Origin: an uncultured Rhodoferax sp.
GTDB taxonomy: Bacteria; Pseudomonadota; Gammaproteobacteria; Burkholderiales; Burkholderiaceae_C
Assembly (NCBI RefSeq): GCF_946221635.1
Contig: NZ_CAMIHB010000011.1
Coordinates: forward strand, 1-64,000
DNA length: 64,000 nt
Reading direction: 5' to 3'
In this document: piece after piece, positions 8,331 through 17,671 of the stretch
Position numbering within the stretch: position 1 is the first letter of the stretch
Layout: every line of letters starts with the position of its first letter
Notes under the pieces: model-generated
Databases searched by the model: none
What the model was told of the DNA's origin: nothing
The model's input: the letters and a program-made list of their open reading frames with translations, nothing else
Made by a program: the position numbers and the translations under genes

Positions 8331-9572
8331 TCAGGCCAGGGCCAGGTCGGTCTTGCCAATGCGGCGGTACACGCCATAGAGCACCAGGGTGGTGATCAGC
8401 AGCAGGGCGCCGAGGGCGCAGGCCATGCCCCAGTTGACTTCGACGTTGGTGTAGCGGGCGATGTAGTAGCTCAGCATCTGGTCGTCCGCGCCGCCCAGCA
8501 GCGCCGGTGTGATGTAGTAGCCGATGGCCAGGATGAACACCAGCAGGGCGCCAGCACCCACGCCGGGGAAGGTTTGCGGCACATAGACGCGCACAAAAGC
8601 GGCCAGCGGCGCGCTGCCCAGCGAGACCGCGGCACGCACATAGGTGGGCGGCACGCTCTTCATCACGCTGTAGAGCGGCAGGATCATGAACGGCAGCAGG
8701 ATGTGGACCATGGAAATGACCACGCCGGTACGGTTGAACAGCAGGGCCAGCGGCTCGCTGATGACGCCAACGCTGAGCAGCGCACCGTTGACGAGTCCTT
8801 CGGACTGCAACAGCACGATCCAGGCCGCCACGCGCACCAGGATGGAGGTCCAGAACGGCACCAGCACCAGGATCATCAGCACATTGGCTTTGCGCTCGGG
8901 CAGGGTGGAGAGCCAGTAGGCCAGCGGGTAGGCCAGCAGCAGGCACAGCAGGGTGACGATAAAGCTGATCTGGAAGGTGCGCAGCAGGATGCCACTGTAG
9001 GCGCGCAGTTCCTCGGGCATGCGTTCGATATGACCCGCCGCATCGCGCTTCAGGTCGGCGGAAGCGAGCAGGTAGTCCGGCGTCCAGCGCGAGCCGTTCT
9101 TGGCAATCGCCTCCCAGAAGCCGGGTTCGGCCCAGCGGGCGTCTTTGTCCAGGAGTTGCTGGCGCAGGGATTCGGCATCGCCTTCCAGCGGCAAGGCCTT
9201 GTAGGCGCCCATGATGAGGGAGCGTGCGCCGGGGGCCTCGGTGTTCAGGCGGCGGGCAAGCGCGCCGGCATCGGCCGTGTCCGGCAGATGCGATAAATCT
9301 TTCACCAGCGCCGCGTAGGCTGCGGGCGTGGGGGCGGAGCTGTGGTCCCAGTCGGCCAGGGCCTCTACCGTGTTGGGCAGGGCCTTGGCGACTTCGGGGT
9401 TTTCCACGGCGCGCATGAGCAGCGCGGCGATGGGCACCAGCAGCGTCAGGAGCAGGAAGACCAGCAAGGGCAGTGTCAGGCTGAAGGCCCGCCATTTGCG
9501 GCGCGACTCCGCACGGGAGAGGGCCGCACGGAGATCGCCCGGGGGCTGGCTGGCACTGGCTTGCATGGACAT
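8331..9572 (-). CDS. ABC transporter permease, PotB type, with extended N-terminal part
   Basis: This is the partner permease, 413 residues, much longer than E. coli PotB (about 275). The extra length is a region of about 150 residues between the first membrane segment (about 38-58) and the second, probably a periplasmic domain; such long forms are known among PotB relatives in Burkholderiales. The EAA loop is AAVSLGSAPLAAFVRVYVPQTFPG, near residue 330. AGGAG lies 9 bases before the ATG at 9572. It sits 30 bp after the binding-protein gene. Confidence 0.88.
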   Translation of the reverse strand: MSMQASASQPPGDLRAALSRAESRRKWRAFSLTLPLLVFLLLTLLVPIAALLMRAVENPEVAKALPNTVEALADWDHSSAPTPAAYAALVKDLSHLPDTADAGALARRLNTEAPGARSLIMGAYKALPLEGDAESLRQQLLDKDARWAEPGFWEAIAKNGSRWTPDYLLASADLKRDAAGHIERMPEELRAYSGILLRTFQISFIVTLLCLLLAYPLAYWLSTLPERKANVLMILVLVPFWTSILVRVAAWIVLLQSEGLVNGALLSVGVISEPLALLFNRTGVVISMVHILLPFMILPLYSVMKSVPPTYVRAAVSLGSAPLAAFVRVYVPQTFPGVGAGALLVFILAIGYYITPALLGGADDQMLSYYIARYTNVEVNWGMACALGALLLITTLVLYGVYRRIGKTDLALA

Positions 9573-9602
9573 GGATTCAGGCTCCTGACGGTCTTGCGGC
9601 GA

Positions 9603-10634
9603 TTACTGGGTCGCCCAGGCGGCGAAGCGCTTCTCCAGGGCTTCGCCCTGGTCGGCCCAGAAGGTGGTGTTGAACTGCAGGGCTTCCTTGGCGTTCTTGT
9701 CGGAAGTTGGCAAGTCGCCCAGGACCTTCTTGTCCAGCTTGGCCAGGGCCTTCTTGTTGGTCGGGCCGTAGGCGATGTTCTGGGCGTAGACCGCCTGGTT
9801 CTCGGGCTTCATGGCGAAGTTCAGGAACTTGTAGGCGGCGTCCTTCTTGGCAGTGCCCTTGGGGATGACCCAGTAATCCAGGTCGTAGATGCCGCCGGGC
9901 CAGTAGATCTGCAGGTTGCGGCCTTCGCGGTTGGCCGCGTCGATGCGGCCGTTGTAGACGGTGGACAAGACCACATCGCCCGCCACCAGGAACTGGGGCG
10001 CCTGGGCGCCGGCTTCCCACCACTGGATGCTGGGTTTGAGGGCGGTCAGCTTCTTGAAGGCGCGGTCTGCCCCTTCCTTGGTGGCCAAAACCTTGTACAC
10101 GTCGGCGGGCTTCACGCCATCGGCCAGCAGTGCGAATTCGAGGTTGTAGCGCGCGCCCTTGCGCATGCCGCGCTTGCCGGGGATCTTGGCGGTGTCAAAG
10201 AAGTCGGCCCAGCTGGTGGGGGCCTTCTTGAGCTTGTCGCCGTTGTAGGCCATCACGGTGGACCATACAAAAATGCCCACGCCGCATTCGCTCACGGCGG
10301 AGGGCAGCAGGTCGGCCTTGGGGGCGATCTTGCTGTAGTCCAGCTTCTCGAACAGGCCTTCGTCGCAGCCACGGGCCACATCGGGGGATTCGACTTCCAC
10401 CAGGTCCCAGGTCACGTTCTTGGTTTCCACCATGGCCTTGACCTTGGCCTGCTCGCCGTTGTATTCCACGGCGGTGACCTTGATGCCTTCCTTGGCCACG
10501 GGCTCGTAGTAGGCCGCCTTCTGGGCGTTGGCATTGGCGCCGCCGAAGTTGACGACGGTGATGGCGTCTTCCGCGTGGGCAGTGAATGCCAGGCAGGCGC
10601 TCAGCGATGCCAGGGCGATCAGGCTTTTTTTCAT
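9603..10634 (-). CDS. periplasmic solute-binding protein, PotD/PotF family (GABA or polyamine)
   Basis: This is the receptor of the ABC importer, 343 residues with a cleavable signal peptide (MKKSLIALASLSACLAFTAHA) and the family start ITVVNFGGANANAQKAA. The ATG at 10634 was chosen for the signal peptide and the upstream AGGAAC. The PotD/PotF family includes polyamine receptors but also the GABA receptor Atu4243 of Agrobacterium. With gabT and gabD in the same gene set I favour GABA; this is inference from context, as the ligand residues were not aligned. Confidence 0.88.
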   Translation of the reverse strand: MKKSLIALASLSACLAFTAHAEDAITVVNFGGANANAQKAAYYEPVAKEGIKVTAVEYNGEQAKVKAMVETKNVTWDLVEVESPDVARGCDEGLFEKLDYSKIAPKADLLPSAVSECGVGIFVWSTVMAYNGDKLKKAPTSWADFFDTAKIPGKRGMRKGARYNLEFALLADGVKPADVYKVLATKEGADRAFKKLTALKPSIQWWEAGAQAPQFLVAGDVVLSTVYNGRIDAANREGRNLQIYWPGGIYDLDYWVIPKGTAKKDAAYKFLNFAMKPENQAVYAQNIAYGPTNKKALAKLDKKVLGDLPTSDKNAKEALQFNTTFWADQGEALEKRFAAWATQ

Positions 10635-10685
10635 GGGAACAGTTCCTTTGGGTAGTGAGGTGAAGGACAAGGGAGGGAGAAAATT

Positions 10686-11783
10686 TCAGAGCGCGTAAAT
10701 GCGCGCAAACGCAGGGGGAAACTCCAGGTGCACCACGCTGCCCATGGGCGGCGGCGTGATGGCACAGGGATGGGTGAGTGCCAGCTTGACCGTGGCCGCG
10801 GCCTGGCCACCGCCCAGCTCGCATTGCAGTCGCACGTGGTCGCCGTAGTACACGATGCCGCTGACCTGGGCTTGCAGGCAGTTGCCACCGGCAGGCGCTT
10901 GCGCATGCAGCGCAATGCGCTCGGGGCGCACACAGACTTCCACCTTGGCACCGGGCACACTCTGGTTCACGTTCAGGCCGCTCAGGCGTTGTGGCAGGCC
11001 ATCGAGTTCCACATCGCCAGTGCTGCCCAGGGTGCCGCGCAGCACCGTGCTGTCGCCCACAAAGCCGGCCACAAAGCGGTTGCTGGGCGCCTCGTACAGG
11101 CTTTGCGCATCGGCCAGCTGCTGGATCACGCCTTCGTTGAACACGGCCACGCGGTCGCTCATGGTCAGGGCTTCGCCTTGGTCGTGCGTGACGTAGACAA
11201 AGGTGACACCGAGCTGCCGGTGCAGTTCCTTCAGTTCCAGTTGCATGTGCTCGCGCAGCTGCTTGTCCAGCGCACCCAAGGGCTCGTCCATCAGCACCAG
11301 CTGGGGCTCGAACACCAGGGCGCGCGCCAGCGCCACGCGCTGTTGCTGCCCGCCCGACAGGCGCGTGGGCATGCGATCCCCCATGCCGCTCAGGCGCACC
11401 ATGTCCAACGCTTTCTTCACGCGGACTTCCTGCTCGGCTTGCGGTACCTTGCGCACGGTCAGCGGGTAGGCCACGTTCTGCGCCACCGTCATGTGCGGGA
11501 ACAGGGCGTAGTTCTGAAACACCATGCCGAAGTTGCGCTTGTGTGGCGGCGTGCGGGTGATCTGTTTGCCGTCGAGCAGGATGTCACCCGCCGTGGGCGA
11601 CTCGAACCCGGCCAGCATCATGAGCGTGGTGGTCTTGCCCGAGCCCGAGGGGCCCAGCAGGCTCAGGAACTCGCCGCGCTGGATGTCGAGGTCCAGCGAG
11701 CGCACCACCAGCTGTTCGCCGTCGTACGTTTTCTGTACGCCGGCAAATCGCACCAGCGGTTCTGTGGAAGAGGTGTGTTGCAT
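10686..11783 (-). CDS. ABC transporter ATP-binding subunit, PotA type
   Basis: This is the ATPase of the importer, 365 residues. It has Walker A GPSGSGKTTT (about residues 41-50), the signature LSGGQQQRVALARAL, Walker B LVLMDEPLGALD and the switch histidine in VTHDQGEA, followed by a C-terminal TOBE regulatory domain (about 280-365). The ATG at 11783 is preferred to a TTG four codons upstream. It follows gabT after 24 bp and precedes the binding-protein gene after 51 bp. Confidence 0.93.
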   Translation of the reverse strand: MQHTSSTEPLVRFAGVQKTYDGEQLVVRSLDLDIQRGEFLSLLGPSGSGKTTTLMMLAGFESPTAGDILLDGKQITRTPPHKRNFGMVFQNYALFPHMTVAQNVAYPLTVRKVPQAEQEVRVKKALDMVRLSGMGDRMPTRLSGGQQQRVALARALVFEPQLVLMDEPLGALDKQLREHMQLELKELHRQLGVTFVYVTHDQGEALTMSDRVAVFNEGVIQQLADAQSLYEAPSNRFVAGFVGDSTVLRGTLGSTGDVELDGLPQRLSGLNVNQSVPGAKVEVCVRPERIALHAQAPAGGNCLQAQVSGIVYYGDHVRLQCELGGGQAAATVKLALTHPCAITPPPMGSVVHLEFPPAFARIYAL

Positions 11784-11807
11784 GGTGTGCGTCAAGCGGA
11801 CAGGGGC

Positions 11808-13100
11808 TCAGGCGACGGCAGCGAAGCTGTCGGCCAGGATGGCCAGGCCTTCTTGCAGCAGGGCGTCGGAGGCGGTGAGCGGCACCAGGATGCGGATCAC
11901 GTTGCCATAGGTACCGCAGGACAGCAGGATGAGGCCACGGCGTGCGGCTTCGGCCACTACTTTCTTGGTCAAGGCGGCGTCGGGGCGATCGGTATCGCCG
12001 TCTTCAAACAACTCGATCGCCACCATGGCGCCCAGGCCGCGCACATCGCCAATGGCGGGCACCTTGGCGGCCAGGTCTTTCAGATTGCGCACCAGCAGGG
12101 CGCCCATGTCCCGGCTGCGGGCCAGCAGTTTCTCGGTCTCAAACGCCTTCATCACGGCCAGCGCGGCGGCGCAGGCCACCGGGCTGCCGGCATACGTACC
12201 GCCCAGGCCACCCGCCGCAGGGGCGTCAATCACGTCCGCACGGCCTACCACGCCGGAGAGCGGGAAACCGCCGGCCAGTGACTTGGCCGTGGTGATCAGG
12301 TCGGGCGCCACGGGCCATTGCTCACAGGCAAACCAGGTACCGGTGCGGCCAGCGCCGGTCTGGACTTCATCGGCAATCAGCAGGATGCCGTAGCGGTCCG
12401 CCAGGTCCTTGAGGCCGGCAATGAATTCGGGCGGGGCCACATAGAAGCCGCCTTCACCCTGCACGGGTTCCACGATGAAGGCCGCCACGCGCTCGGGTTC
12501 CACATCATTCTTGAAGATCAGCTCCACCGAGTGCAGCGCGTCCGCCACGCTCACGCCGTGCAGTGCATTCGGGAACAGGGCGTGGAACACTTCGCCGGGG
12601 AAGGGGCCAAAGCCGATCTTGTAAGGGGCTACCTTGCCGGTCAGGCCCAGTGTCAGGTTGGTACGGCCGTGGTAGCCGCCGGTGAAGGCGATGACGCCGG
12701 GGCGCTTGGTATAGGCACGGGCGATCTTGATGGCGTTTTCAACAGCCTCGGCACCGGTGGTCAGCAACAGGCTCTTTTTGGCAAAGTTGCCGGGGGCCAG
12801 CTGGTTGAGGCGTTCGCAGACTTCCACATAGGGTTCGTAGGCGACAACCTGGAAGCAGGTGTGGGTGTACAGGTCGAGCTGGGCCTTCACGGCGTCGATC
12901 ACCTCGGGGTGCAGGTGGCCGGTGTTGAGCACGGCGATGCCGCCGGCAAAGTCGATGAAGCGGCGTCCCTCCACATCCCAGAACTCGGCATTGCGGGCGT
13001 TCTTGATGAAAATCTCGTGGGCCTGGCCGACCCCGCGGGCCACGGCGGTCTGGCGGCGGGCGAGGAGGGCAGAGTTGAGGAGCTTGCGGTCTGTTTGCAT
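11808..13100 (-). CDS. gabT: 4-aminobutyrate--2-oxoglutarate aminotransferase
   Basis: It converts GABA and 2-oxoglutarate to succinate semialdehyde and glutamate with pyridoxal phosphate. The protein has 430 residues (E. coli GabT 426). Visible landmarks are GAEAVENAIKIAR, the pyridoxal-stacking segment GGYHGRTN, the aspartate in ADEVQTGAGRTG and the Schiff-base lysine Lys273 in TTAKSLAGG. The ATG at 13100 matches the family N-terminus MQTDRKLLNS. It is the first gene of the operon and diverges from a MocR-type regulator, the arrangement known for gabR-gabT. Confidence 0.95.
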   Translation of the reverse strand: MQTDRKLLNSALLARRQTAVARGVGQAHEIFIKNARNAEFWDVEGRRFIDFAGGIAVLNTGHLHPEVIDAVKAQLDLYTHTCFQVVAYEPYVEVCERLNQLAPGNFAKKSLLLTTGAEAVENAIKIARAYTKRPGVIAFTGGYHGRTNLTLGLTGKVAPYKIGFGPFPGEVFHALFPNALHGVSVADALHSVELIFKNDVEPERVAAFIVEPVQGEGGFYVAPPEFIAGLKDLADRYGILLIADEVQTGAGRTGTWFACEQWPVAPDLITTAKSLAGGFPLSGVVGRADVIDAPAAGGLGGTYAGSPVACAAALAVMKAFETEKLLARSRDMGALLVRNLKDLAAKVPAIGDVRGLGAMVAIELFEDGDTDRPDAALTKKVVAEAARRGLILLSCGTYGNVIRILVPLTASDALLQEGLAILADSFAAVA

Positions 13101-13133
13101 GGCGTACCGTGGGGTGGTTGAACGAATGGCAGG

Positions 13134-13216
13134 ACTATAGGAATCCGTGGGGGGGCCGTCCATGTACACACAGCACCAAATTTTGGAACACTGTGCAGGT
13201 CTAGAATCCTGTACAC
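13134..13216 (-). promoter_or_regulatory. gabT promoter and candidate MocR direct repeats
   Basis: On the minus strand TGGACG (13162-13157) and TATAGT (13139-13134) are 17 bp apart and would serve gabT. Upstream of the -35, two copies of TGTACAC occur in the same orientation at 13163-13169 and 13210-13216, 47 bp apart. GabR of Bacillus binds two direct repeats near the gabT promoter, so these are the natural candidates here. The assignment is inference. Confidence 0.4.
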
Positions 13217-13279
13217 GGTTTCCCTAGTTTGGTGCGTATGCGGCCCGAATGGCCGCACAATCCGCCCGTCGTTTTCGCC

Positions 13280-14704
13280 ATGCTCACTCTCAGTCCGGAC
13301 ATTTCAACCCCCTTGGTCAGCCAGATCGTGGACGGACTGCGTGGCCTGATCGCCGGGCAGGTGTTGAAACCGGGCAGCAAGCTGCCGTCTATACGCGCAT
13401 TTGCGGCAACCCACAATGTCAGCATCTTCACCGTGGTGGAGGCATACGACCGCCTGGTCGCCCAGGGCTGGTTGGTGTCCCGCGCGCACGCGGGCTTCTT
13501 CGTCAAGCGCCGGGACGATATGACCGGGGGTGCCAGCGGCAGCTCCCAGCTCCCGCCCGAAGTGCCCCGTTTTGATGCGCGCTGGTACCTCAAGCAGATT
13601 TTCGAGAACCGCAACCTGCCGCTCAAGCCCGGCTGCGGCTGGCTGCCGCACGACTGGCTGTTTGGCGACGCCGTGCGTCGCAGCATGCGCCAGCTCTCTA
13701 CCGAAGGCCCGGAGCTGGATGGCTATGGCCTTCCCTATGGGCACATGGCCTTGCGCATGATCATTGCGGAATCCCTGAGCGAGCGCCATATCTCGGTGGA
13801 GGCCGGTCAGGTGCTGATGACCCATGGTTCCAGCCAGGCGCTGGACCTGGTGGCCCGCTGCCTGCTCAAGCCCGGCGACACCGTGTTGGTGGACGATCCG
13901 GGCTACCCCAACCTGCTCTACATGCTGCGTTTTCTGGGCGTGCAGCTTCTGGGCGTGCCACGCACCCCCACCGGTTATGACCTGCAGGCGCTGGAGGTCC
14001 TGCTGCAGCAGCACCAGCCCAAGGCCTTTTTCACCCAGCCGCGCCTGCAGAGCCCCACCTGTTCCGTGGCATCCACGGCGCAGCTGCACCGCCTGCTGCA
14101 GCTGGCCGACCAGCACGGCTTTGCCCTGGTGGAAAACGACATCTATGCCGACATGGACGTGGCCACCCGTTCCACGCTGGCCAGCCTGGACCAACTGCGG
14201 CGTGTTGTCTACGTGGGCAGCTATTCCAAGACCATTTCGCCCAATCTGCGGGTGGGCTACATCCTGGCCCGCGCGGATCTGCTGGCGGAATTTGTGCAGC
14301 TCAAGATGGTGGCCGGCCTGACCTCATCGGAAATTGCCGAGCGCGTGACCTTTGGCGTCATCACCGATGGGCGCTGGCGCAAGCATCTCAAGTCCTTGCG
14401 CGACCGGCTCGGTGAGGCCCAGCGCCAGGTGGGGCGGCGGTTGGACAGCCTGGGCTTCGAGTTGTTTCACGAACCCGAAGCCGGCATGTACCTCTGGGCC
14501 CGCCACCCCGACCTGCCCGACAGCGCCGAGCTGTCCCAGGCCGGAACCGGCGAGGGCATCATGCTAGGCCCGGGCCAGCTATTTCTGGTGGAGCCCCGCA
14601 CCACGGGCTGGCTGCGTTTCAATGTGGCCTTCTCCTCGGACGAACGCCTCTGGCGTTTCCTGGAGCAGCGCATCGACATGGGCCAGCGCGTCGCGCAGGA
14701 CTGA
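13280..14704 (+). CDS. MocR/GabR-type regulator (GntR winged helix fused to aminotransferase fold)
   Basis: This is a transcription factor with an N-terminal GntR-type DNA-binding domain (about residues 1-75, including GSKLPSIRAFAATHNVSIFTV) and a fold-type I aminotransferase domain that binds PLP; the lysine in GSYSKTISPNLRVGY is the expected Schiff-base position. Length is 474 residues from the ATG at 13280. An ATG at 13238 would add 14 residues, and neither has a clear ribosome binding site. It diverges from gabT, so it very likely senses GABA-PLP and activates the gab/transport operon, as GabR does. It ends 4 bp before the convergent FAH-family gene. Confidence 0.88.
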   Translation: MLTLSPDISTPLVSQIVDGLRGLIAGQVLKPGSKLPSIRAFAATHNVSIFTVVEAYDRLVAQGWLVSRAHAGFFVKRRDDMTGGASGSSQLPPEVPRFDARWYLKQIFENRNLPLKPGCGWLPHDWLFGDAVRRSMRQLSTEGPELDGYGLPYGHMALRMIIAESLSERHISVEAGQVLMTHGSSQALDLVARCLLKPGDTVLVDDPGYPNLLYMLRFLGVQLLGVPRTPTGYDLQALEVLLQQHQPKAFFTQPRLQSPTCSVASTAQLHRLLQLADQHGFALVENDIYADMDVATRSTLASLDQLRRVVYVGSYSKTISPNLRVGYILARADLLAEFVQLKMVAGLTSSEIAERVTFGVITDGRWRKHLKSLRDRLGEAQRQVGRRLDSLGFELFHEPEAGMYLWARHPDLPDSAELSQAGTGEGIMLGPGQLFLVEPRTTGWLRFNVAFSSDERLWRFLEQRIDMGQRVAQD

Positions 14705-14708
14705 GCGC

Positions 14709-15878
14709 TCAGAGCAATCCGCGCCCTGCGAGGTTGCGCATCAGGTGGGACGCACCAAACGTCCAGGGCGGGCATTGATCACAGCGCTGCATGCGGTTGC
14801 GCAAGGTGCCCAGCTTGGGCGTGGTGATAGTGACCACATCGCCCAGCTTGTGGGTGAAGCCGCCACCCACCGTGTCGCGATCCTGCACCGGGGCGAACAG
14901 GGTACCCAGGAACAGCATGGCGCCATCGGGGTACTGGTGGTGCGGGCCCATCATTTGCGCGGCCAGATCGGCCGGGTCGCGGCTGATGCGCACCATGCTG
15001 GAGAAGCCGTCCATGACAAAACCGTCGGTGCCTTCCACGCGCAGGGTCAGCGTGGCCTGGCGCACATCGTCCAGTGTGAAACTGGCGTCAAACAGGCGGA
15101 TGAAGGGGCCAATCGACGCTGATGCATTGTTGTCCTTGGCCTTGCCCAGCAGCAGGGCTGAGCGGCCTTCGACATCGCGCAGGTTCACATCGTTACCCAG
15201 CGCAGCGCCCACAATCTCGCCGCGGGAGTTCACCGCCAATACCACCTCGGGTTCGGGATTGTTCCAGCTGGAGGCCGGGTGCAGGCCTGCATCGGAGCCG
15301 CTGCCCACGGCCGCGAGTACCGGGGCCTTGGTGAAGATCTCGGCGTCCGGCCCGATGCCCACCTCCAGGTACTGGCTCCAGGCCCCTTGGGCGATGAGCA
15401 CCTGCTTGAGGGCCATGGCCTGTTCCGAGCCCGGCTTGAGTTGGGAGAGGTCGTCACCAATCAGGGCCTGGATCTCGGTGCGTATGGCGGCGGCGGCGGC
15501 CGGGTTGCCGCGTGCCTTTTCCTCGATCACGCGTTCCAGCATGGAGGTGGCGAAGGTCACGCCTGCGGCCTTGACGGCCTGCAGGTCGCAGGGCGCAAGC
15601 AGCCACGGTCGGTCGGCCTGGCGCGTGGCGGCGTTGCTGTTGGCCAGCAGCGCCTCCAGCGAACAAAGCACTTCGCCCGGGGCCTCGCGCAGCGCGGCGG
15701 CCGGATTGGGGGCTTCGCAGACATCGCGGGCCGTGGGGTATTGCACGCTGATGTCCACCACCTGGCCGGCGCGCAGGGCCACCACGCTGGGGCCTTGCAC
15801 ATCGGGCCGCCAGACGCGGCCCAGCAGAGCACCTGCGGTGCCGTCGGCGGGAAGGGTGTTGTCAATCGTCAGTTGCAT
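14709..15878 (-). CDS. fumarylacetoacetate hydrolase-family enzyme
   Basis: A 389-residue protein of the FAH superfamily. The C-terminal half has the metal-site pattern: PEPEVVLAVNSRGEIVG with its acidic residues, then LGNDVNLRDVEGRS and LLLGKAKDNNASASIGPF. The overall length and the opening LLGRVWRP resemble 2-keto-3-deoxy-pentonate dehydratases such as Caulobacter XylX rather than true fumarylacetoacetases. It is the last gene of a run GntR, DapA-like lyase, TRAP transporter, FAH, which supports sugar-acid breakdown. The exact substrate is unknown. Confidence 0.82.
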   Translation of the reverse strand: MQLTIDNTLPADGTAGALLGRVWRPDVQGPSVVALRAGQVVDISVQYPTARDVCEAPNPAAALREAPGEVLCSLEALLANSNAATRQADRPWLLAPCDLQAVKAAGVTFATSMLERVIEEKARGNPAAAAAIRTEIQALIGDDLSQLKPGSEQAMALKQVLIAQGAWSQYLEVGIGPDAEIFTKAPVLAAVGSGSDAGLHPASSWNNPEPEVVLAVNSRGEIVGAALGNDVNLRDVEGRSALLLGKAKDNNASASIGPFIRLFDASFTLDDVRQATLTLRVEGTDGFVMDGFSSMVRISRDPADLAAQMMGPHHQYPDGAMLFLGTLFAPVQDRDTVGGGFTHKLGDVVTITTPKLGTLRNRMQRCDQCPPWTFGASHLMRNLAGRGLL

Positions 15879-15884
15879 GGTGGT

Positions 15885-17183
15885 TTATCCGGTGATGTAG
15901 CCCATGGTCTGTGGCAGCCACAGCACGATCTGGGGGAAGAAGGTCATGGCCAGCAGCAGGCACAACAGCATGAGCAGGAAGGGCCAGCCCTCCTTCATCA
16001 TCTCACCGATTGGAATGCCGGTGAGCGCCTTGGTGACGAAGAGCAGCATGCCGAAGGGCGGGTGGATCAGGCCGATCATCATGTTGAGCACCACCAGCAC
16101 GCCAAAGTGCACCAGGTCCACACCCAGCAGCTTGGCCGCAGGCAGCAGCATGGGCACAAACACCAGCAACAATACCGACACGTCGAGGAAGCAGCCCAGC
16201 ACGAGGAACATGACGTTCACCAGCAGCAGAAACTGGATCTTGGAGAGGTGCATGCTCTCCACCCACTGGGCCATGGCCTGGGGCACGCCTTCGGCCGTAA
16301 AGGCGTAGTTGAGCATGAAGGAGCCCGCCAGGATCAACGTGATGACGGCACTGCCCCGCGTGGATTCCAGCACCACGCCCCAGAAGCTGCGCCAGGTGAG
16401 CGCGCGGAACACCACGGCCGCCAGGATCAGGGAGTGGAGCGCCGCCACGGCCGCCGCCTCGGTGGGCGTGAAAGCGCCGGAGTAGATGCCACCCAGCAGC
16501 ACGATGGGCATGGACAGGGGCAGGGCGCCGCGGAAGATCAGGCCGGCCCACTCGGAGCGCGGCACCGGGTCGTCTTTGGGCATATTGCGCTTGACGGCGA
16601 TGACGTGGACCGTGCCCATCATGAGTGCAGCCATCAGAAAGCCCGGCACCACACCGCCCAGGAACAGCGCACCCACGGAGGCACCCGAGACCAGGGCGTA
16701 GATGACCATGGGAATGCTGGGCGGAATGATGGGGCCCAGCGTGGCGCTGGCCACCACCACGGCGCCGGCAAAGCCGCGAGTGTACTCGGGCTTTTTCAGC
16801 ATCTGGCGGATTGTCACCAGGCCGGGGCCAGCGGCGTCGGCAATGGCGCTGCCACTCATGCCCGAGAAGATCACGCTGACCAGGATGTCCACCTGGGCCA
16901 GGCCGCCGCGCATGCGCCCTACCAGGATGCGGCAGAAGTCGAAGATGCGTTCGCTCACAGTGCCCGCGTTCATGATGTTGGCGGCGAACACGAACAGCGG
17001 CACGGCCAGCAGCACGTAGCTGTTGTAGAGACCATTGCCGACCTGCTCGGCGACCAGGCCGATGTCCTGGCCCTTGACCAGCAGGTAGGCGATGCCCGAG
17101 GCAATCATCGAAAAACCGATGGGCATGCGCAGCAGCATGCCGCCGACCAGCACTGCCACCATACTCCAGATAGCCCCGCTCAT
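15885..17183 (-). CDS. dctM: TRAP transporter large permease (DctM family)
   Basis: This is the 12-helix permease of a tripartite ATP-independent periplasmic transporter, 432 residues. Family motifs are visible: MPIGFSMIASGIAYLL near residue 20, a conserved FSGMSGSAIADAAG at about 108-121 and PPSIPMVIYALVSGASVG. It overlaps dctQ by four bases (ATGA), which implies translational coupling, and it is followed after 6 bp by the FAH-family gene. It uses a sodium gradient to import an organic acid, probably the substrate of the neighbouring enzymes. Confidence 0.94.
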   Translation of the reverse strand: MSGAIWSMVAVLVGGMLLRMPIGFSMIASGIAYLLVKGQDIGLVAEQVGNGLYNSYVLLAVPLFVFAANIMNAGTVSERIFDFCRILVGRMRGGLAQVDILVSVIFSGMSGSAIADAAGPGLVTIRQMLKKPEYTRGFAGAVVVASATLGPIIPPSIPMVIYALVSGASVGALFLGGVVPGFLMAALMMGTVHVIAVKRNMPKDDPVPRSEWAGLIFRGALPLSMPIVLLGGIYSGAFTPTEAAAVAALHSLILAAVVFRALTWRSFWGVVLESTRGSAVITLILAGSFMLNYAFTAEGVPQAMAQWVESMHLSKIQFLLLVNVMFLVLGCFLDVSVLLLVFVPMLLPAAKLLGVDLVHFGVLVVLNMMIGLIHPPFGMLLFVTKALTGIPIGEMMKEGWPFLLMLLCLLLAMTFFPQIVLWLPQTMGYITG

Positions 17184-17659
17184 AGTCTCAACTCCGCTTC
17201 CAGGCCGATGCCACGCACGGCGTTCCAGATGGCCCAGGTGCAGCGGATCACCAAACCGATCAGCATCAGCACAAAGGGCAAGAAGATCCAGCTGAAGGGC
17301 ACGCCCAATACGGGCGATCCTTCGCGCGCCATGAAGCGCACGTAGTCCCAGCTGGCCGGGATGGCGACCAGTGCCAGGCCACCAACGAGCACATTGCCCA
17401 CGATGCGTAGCACCAGGCGGGTCGGGGTGTTCACGCTATTCCAGAGCAGGTCGAACACCACGTGTTCGCGCTCGGGCACCACTGCGGCAGCGGCCCACAG
17501 AATCACCCAGACGTACAGAATCACCGCCGCTTCGTCTGTCCAGGGCAGCGGCTTGTTGAATAGGAAGCGCGCCACGATCTGGATCAGAAACACGGTGAAC
17601 AGGACGAGAAAAAGGCCGCCGCCCAGAAGGTTGGCGGCCTGTTGCAGTCGACGCAGCAT
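17180..17659 (-). CDS. dctQ: TRAP transporter small permease (DctQ family)
   Basis: This is the four-helix small membrane subunit, 159 residues. It has the typical segment WTDEAAVILYVWVILWAAAAVV at about residues 40-61 and a further pair of helices in the second half. It starts 12 bp after the binding-protein gene and overlaps dctM by four bases. Confidence 0.92.
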   Translation of the reverse strand: MLRRLQQAANLLGGGLFLVLFTVFLIQIVARFLFNKPLPWTDEAAVILYVWVILWAAAAVVPEREHVVFDLLWNSVNTPTRLVLRIVGNVLVGGLALVAIPASWDYVRFMAREGSPVLGVPFSWIFLPFVLMLIGLVIRCTWAIWNAVRGIGLEAELRL

Positions 17660-17671
17660 GGGGAGGGCGTC

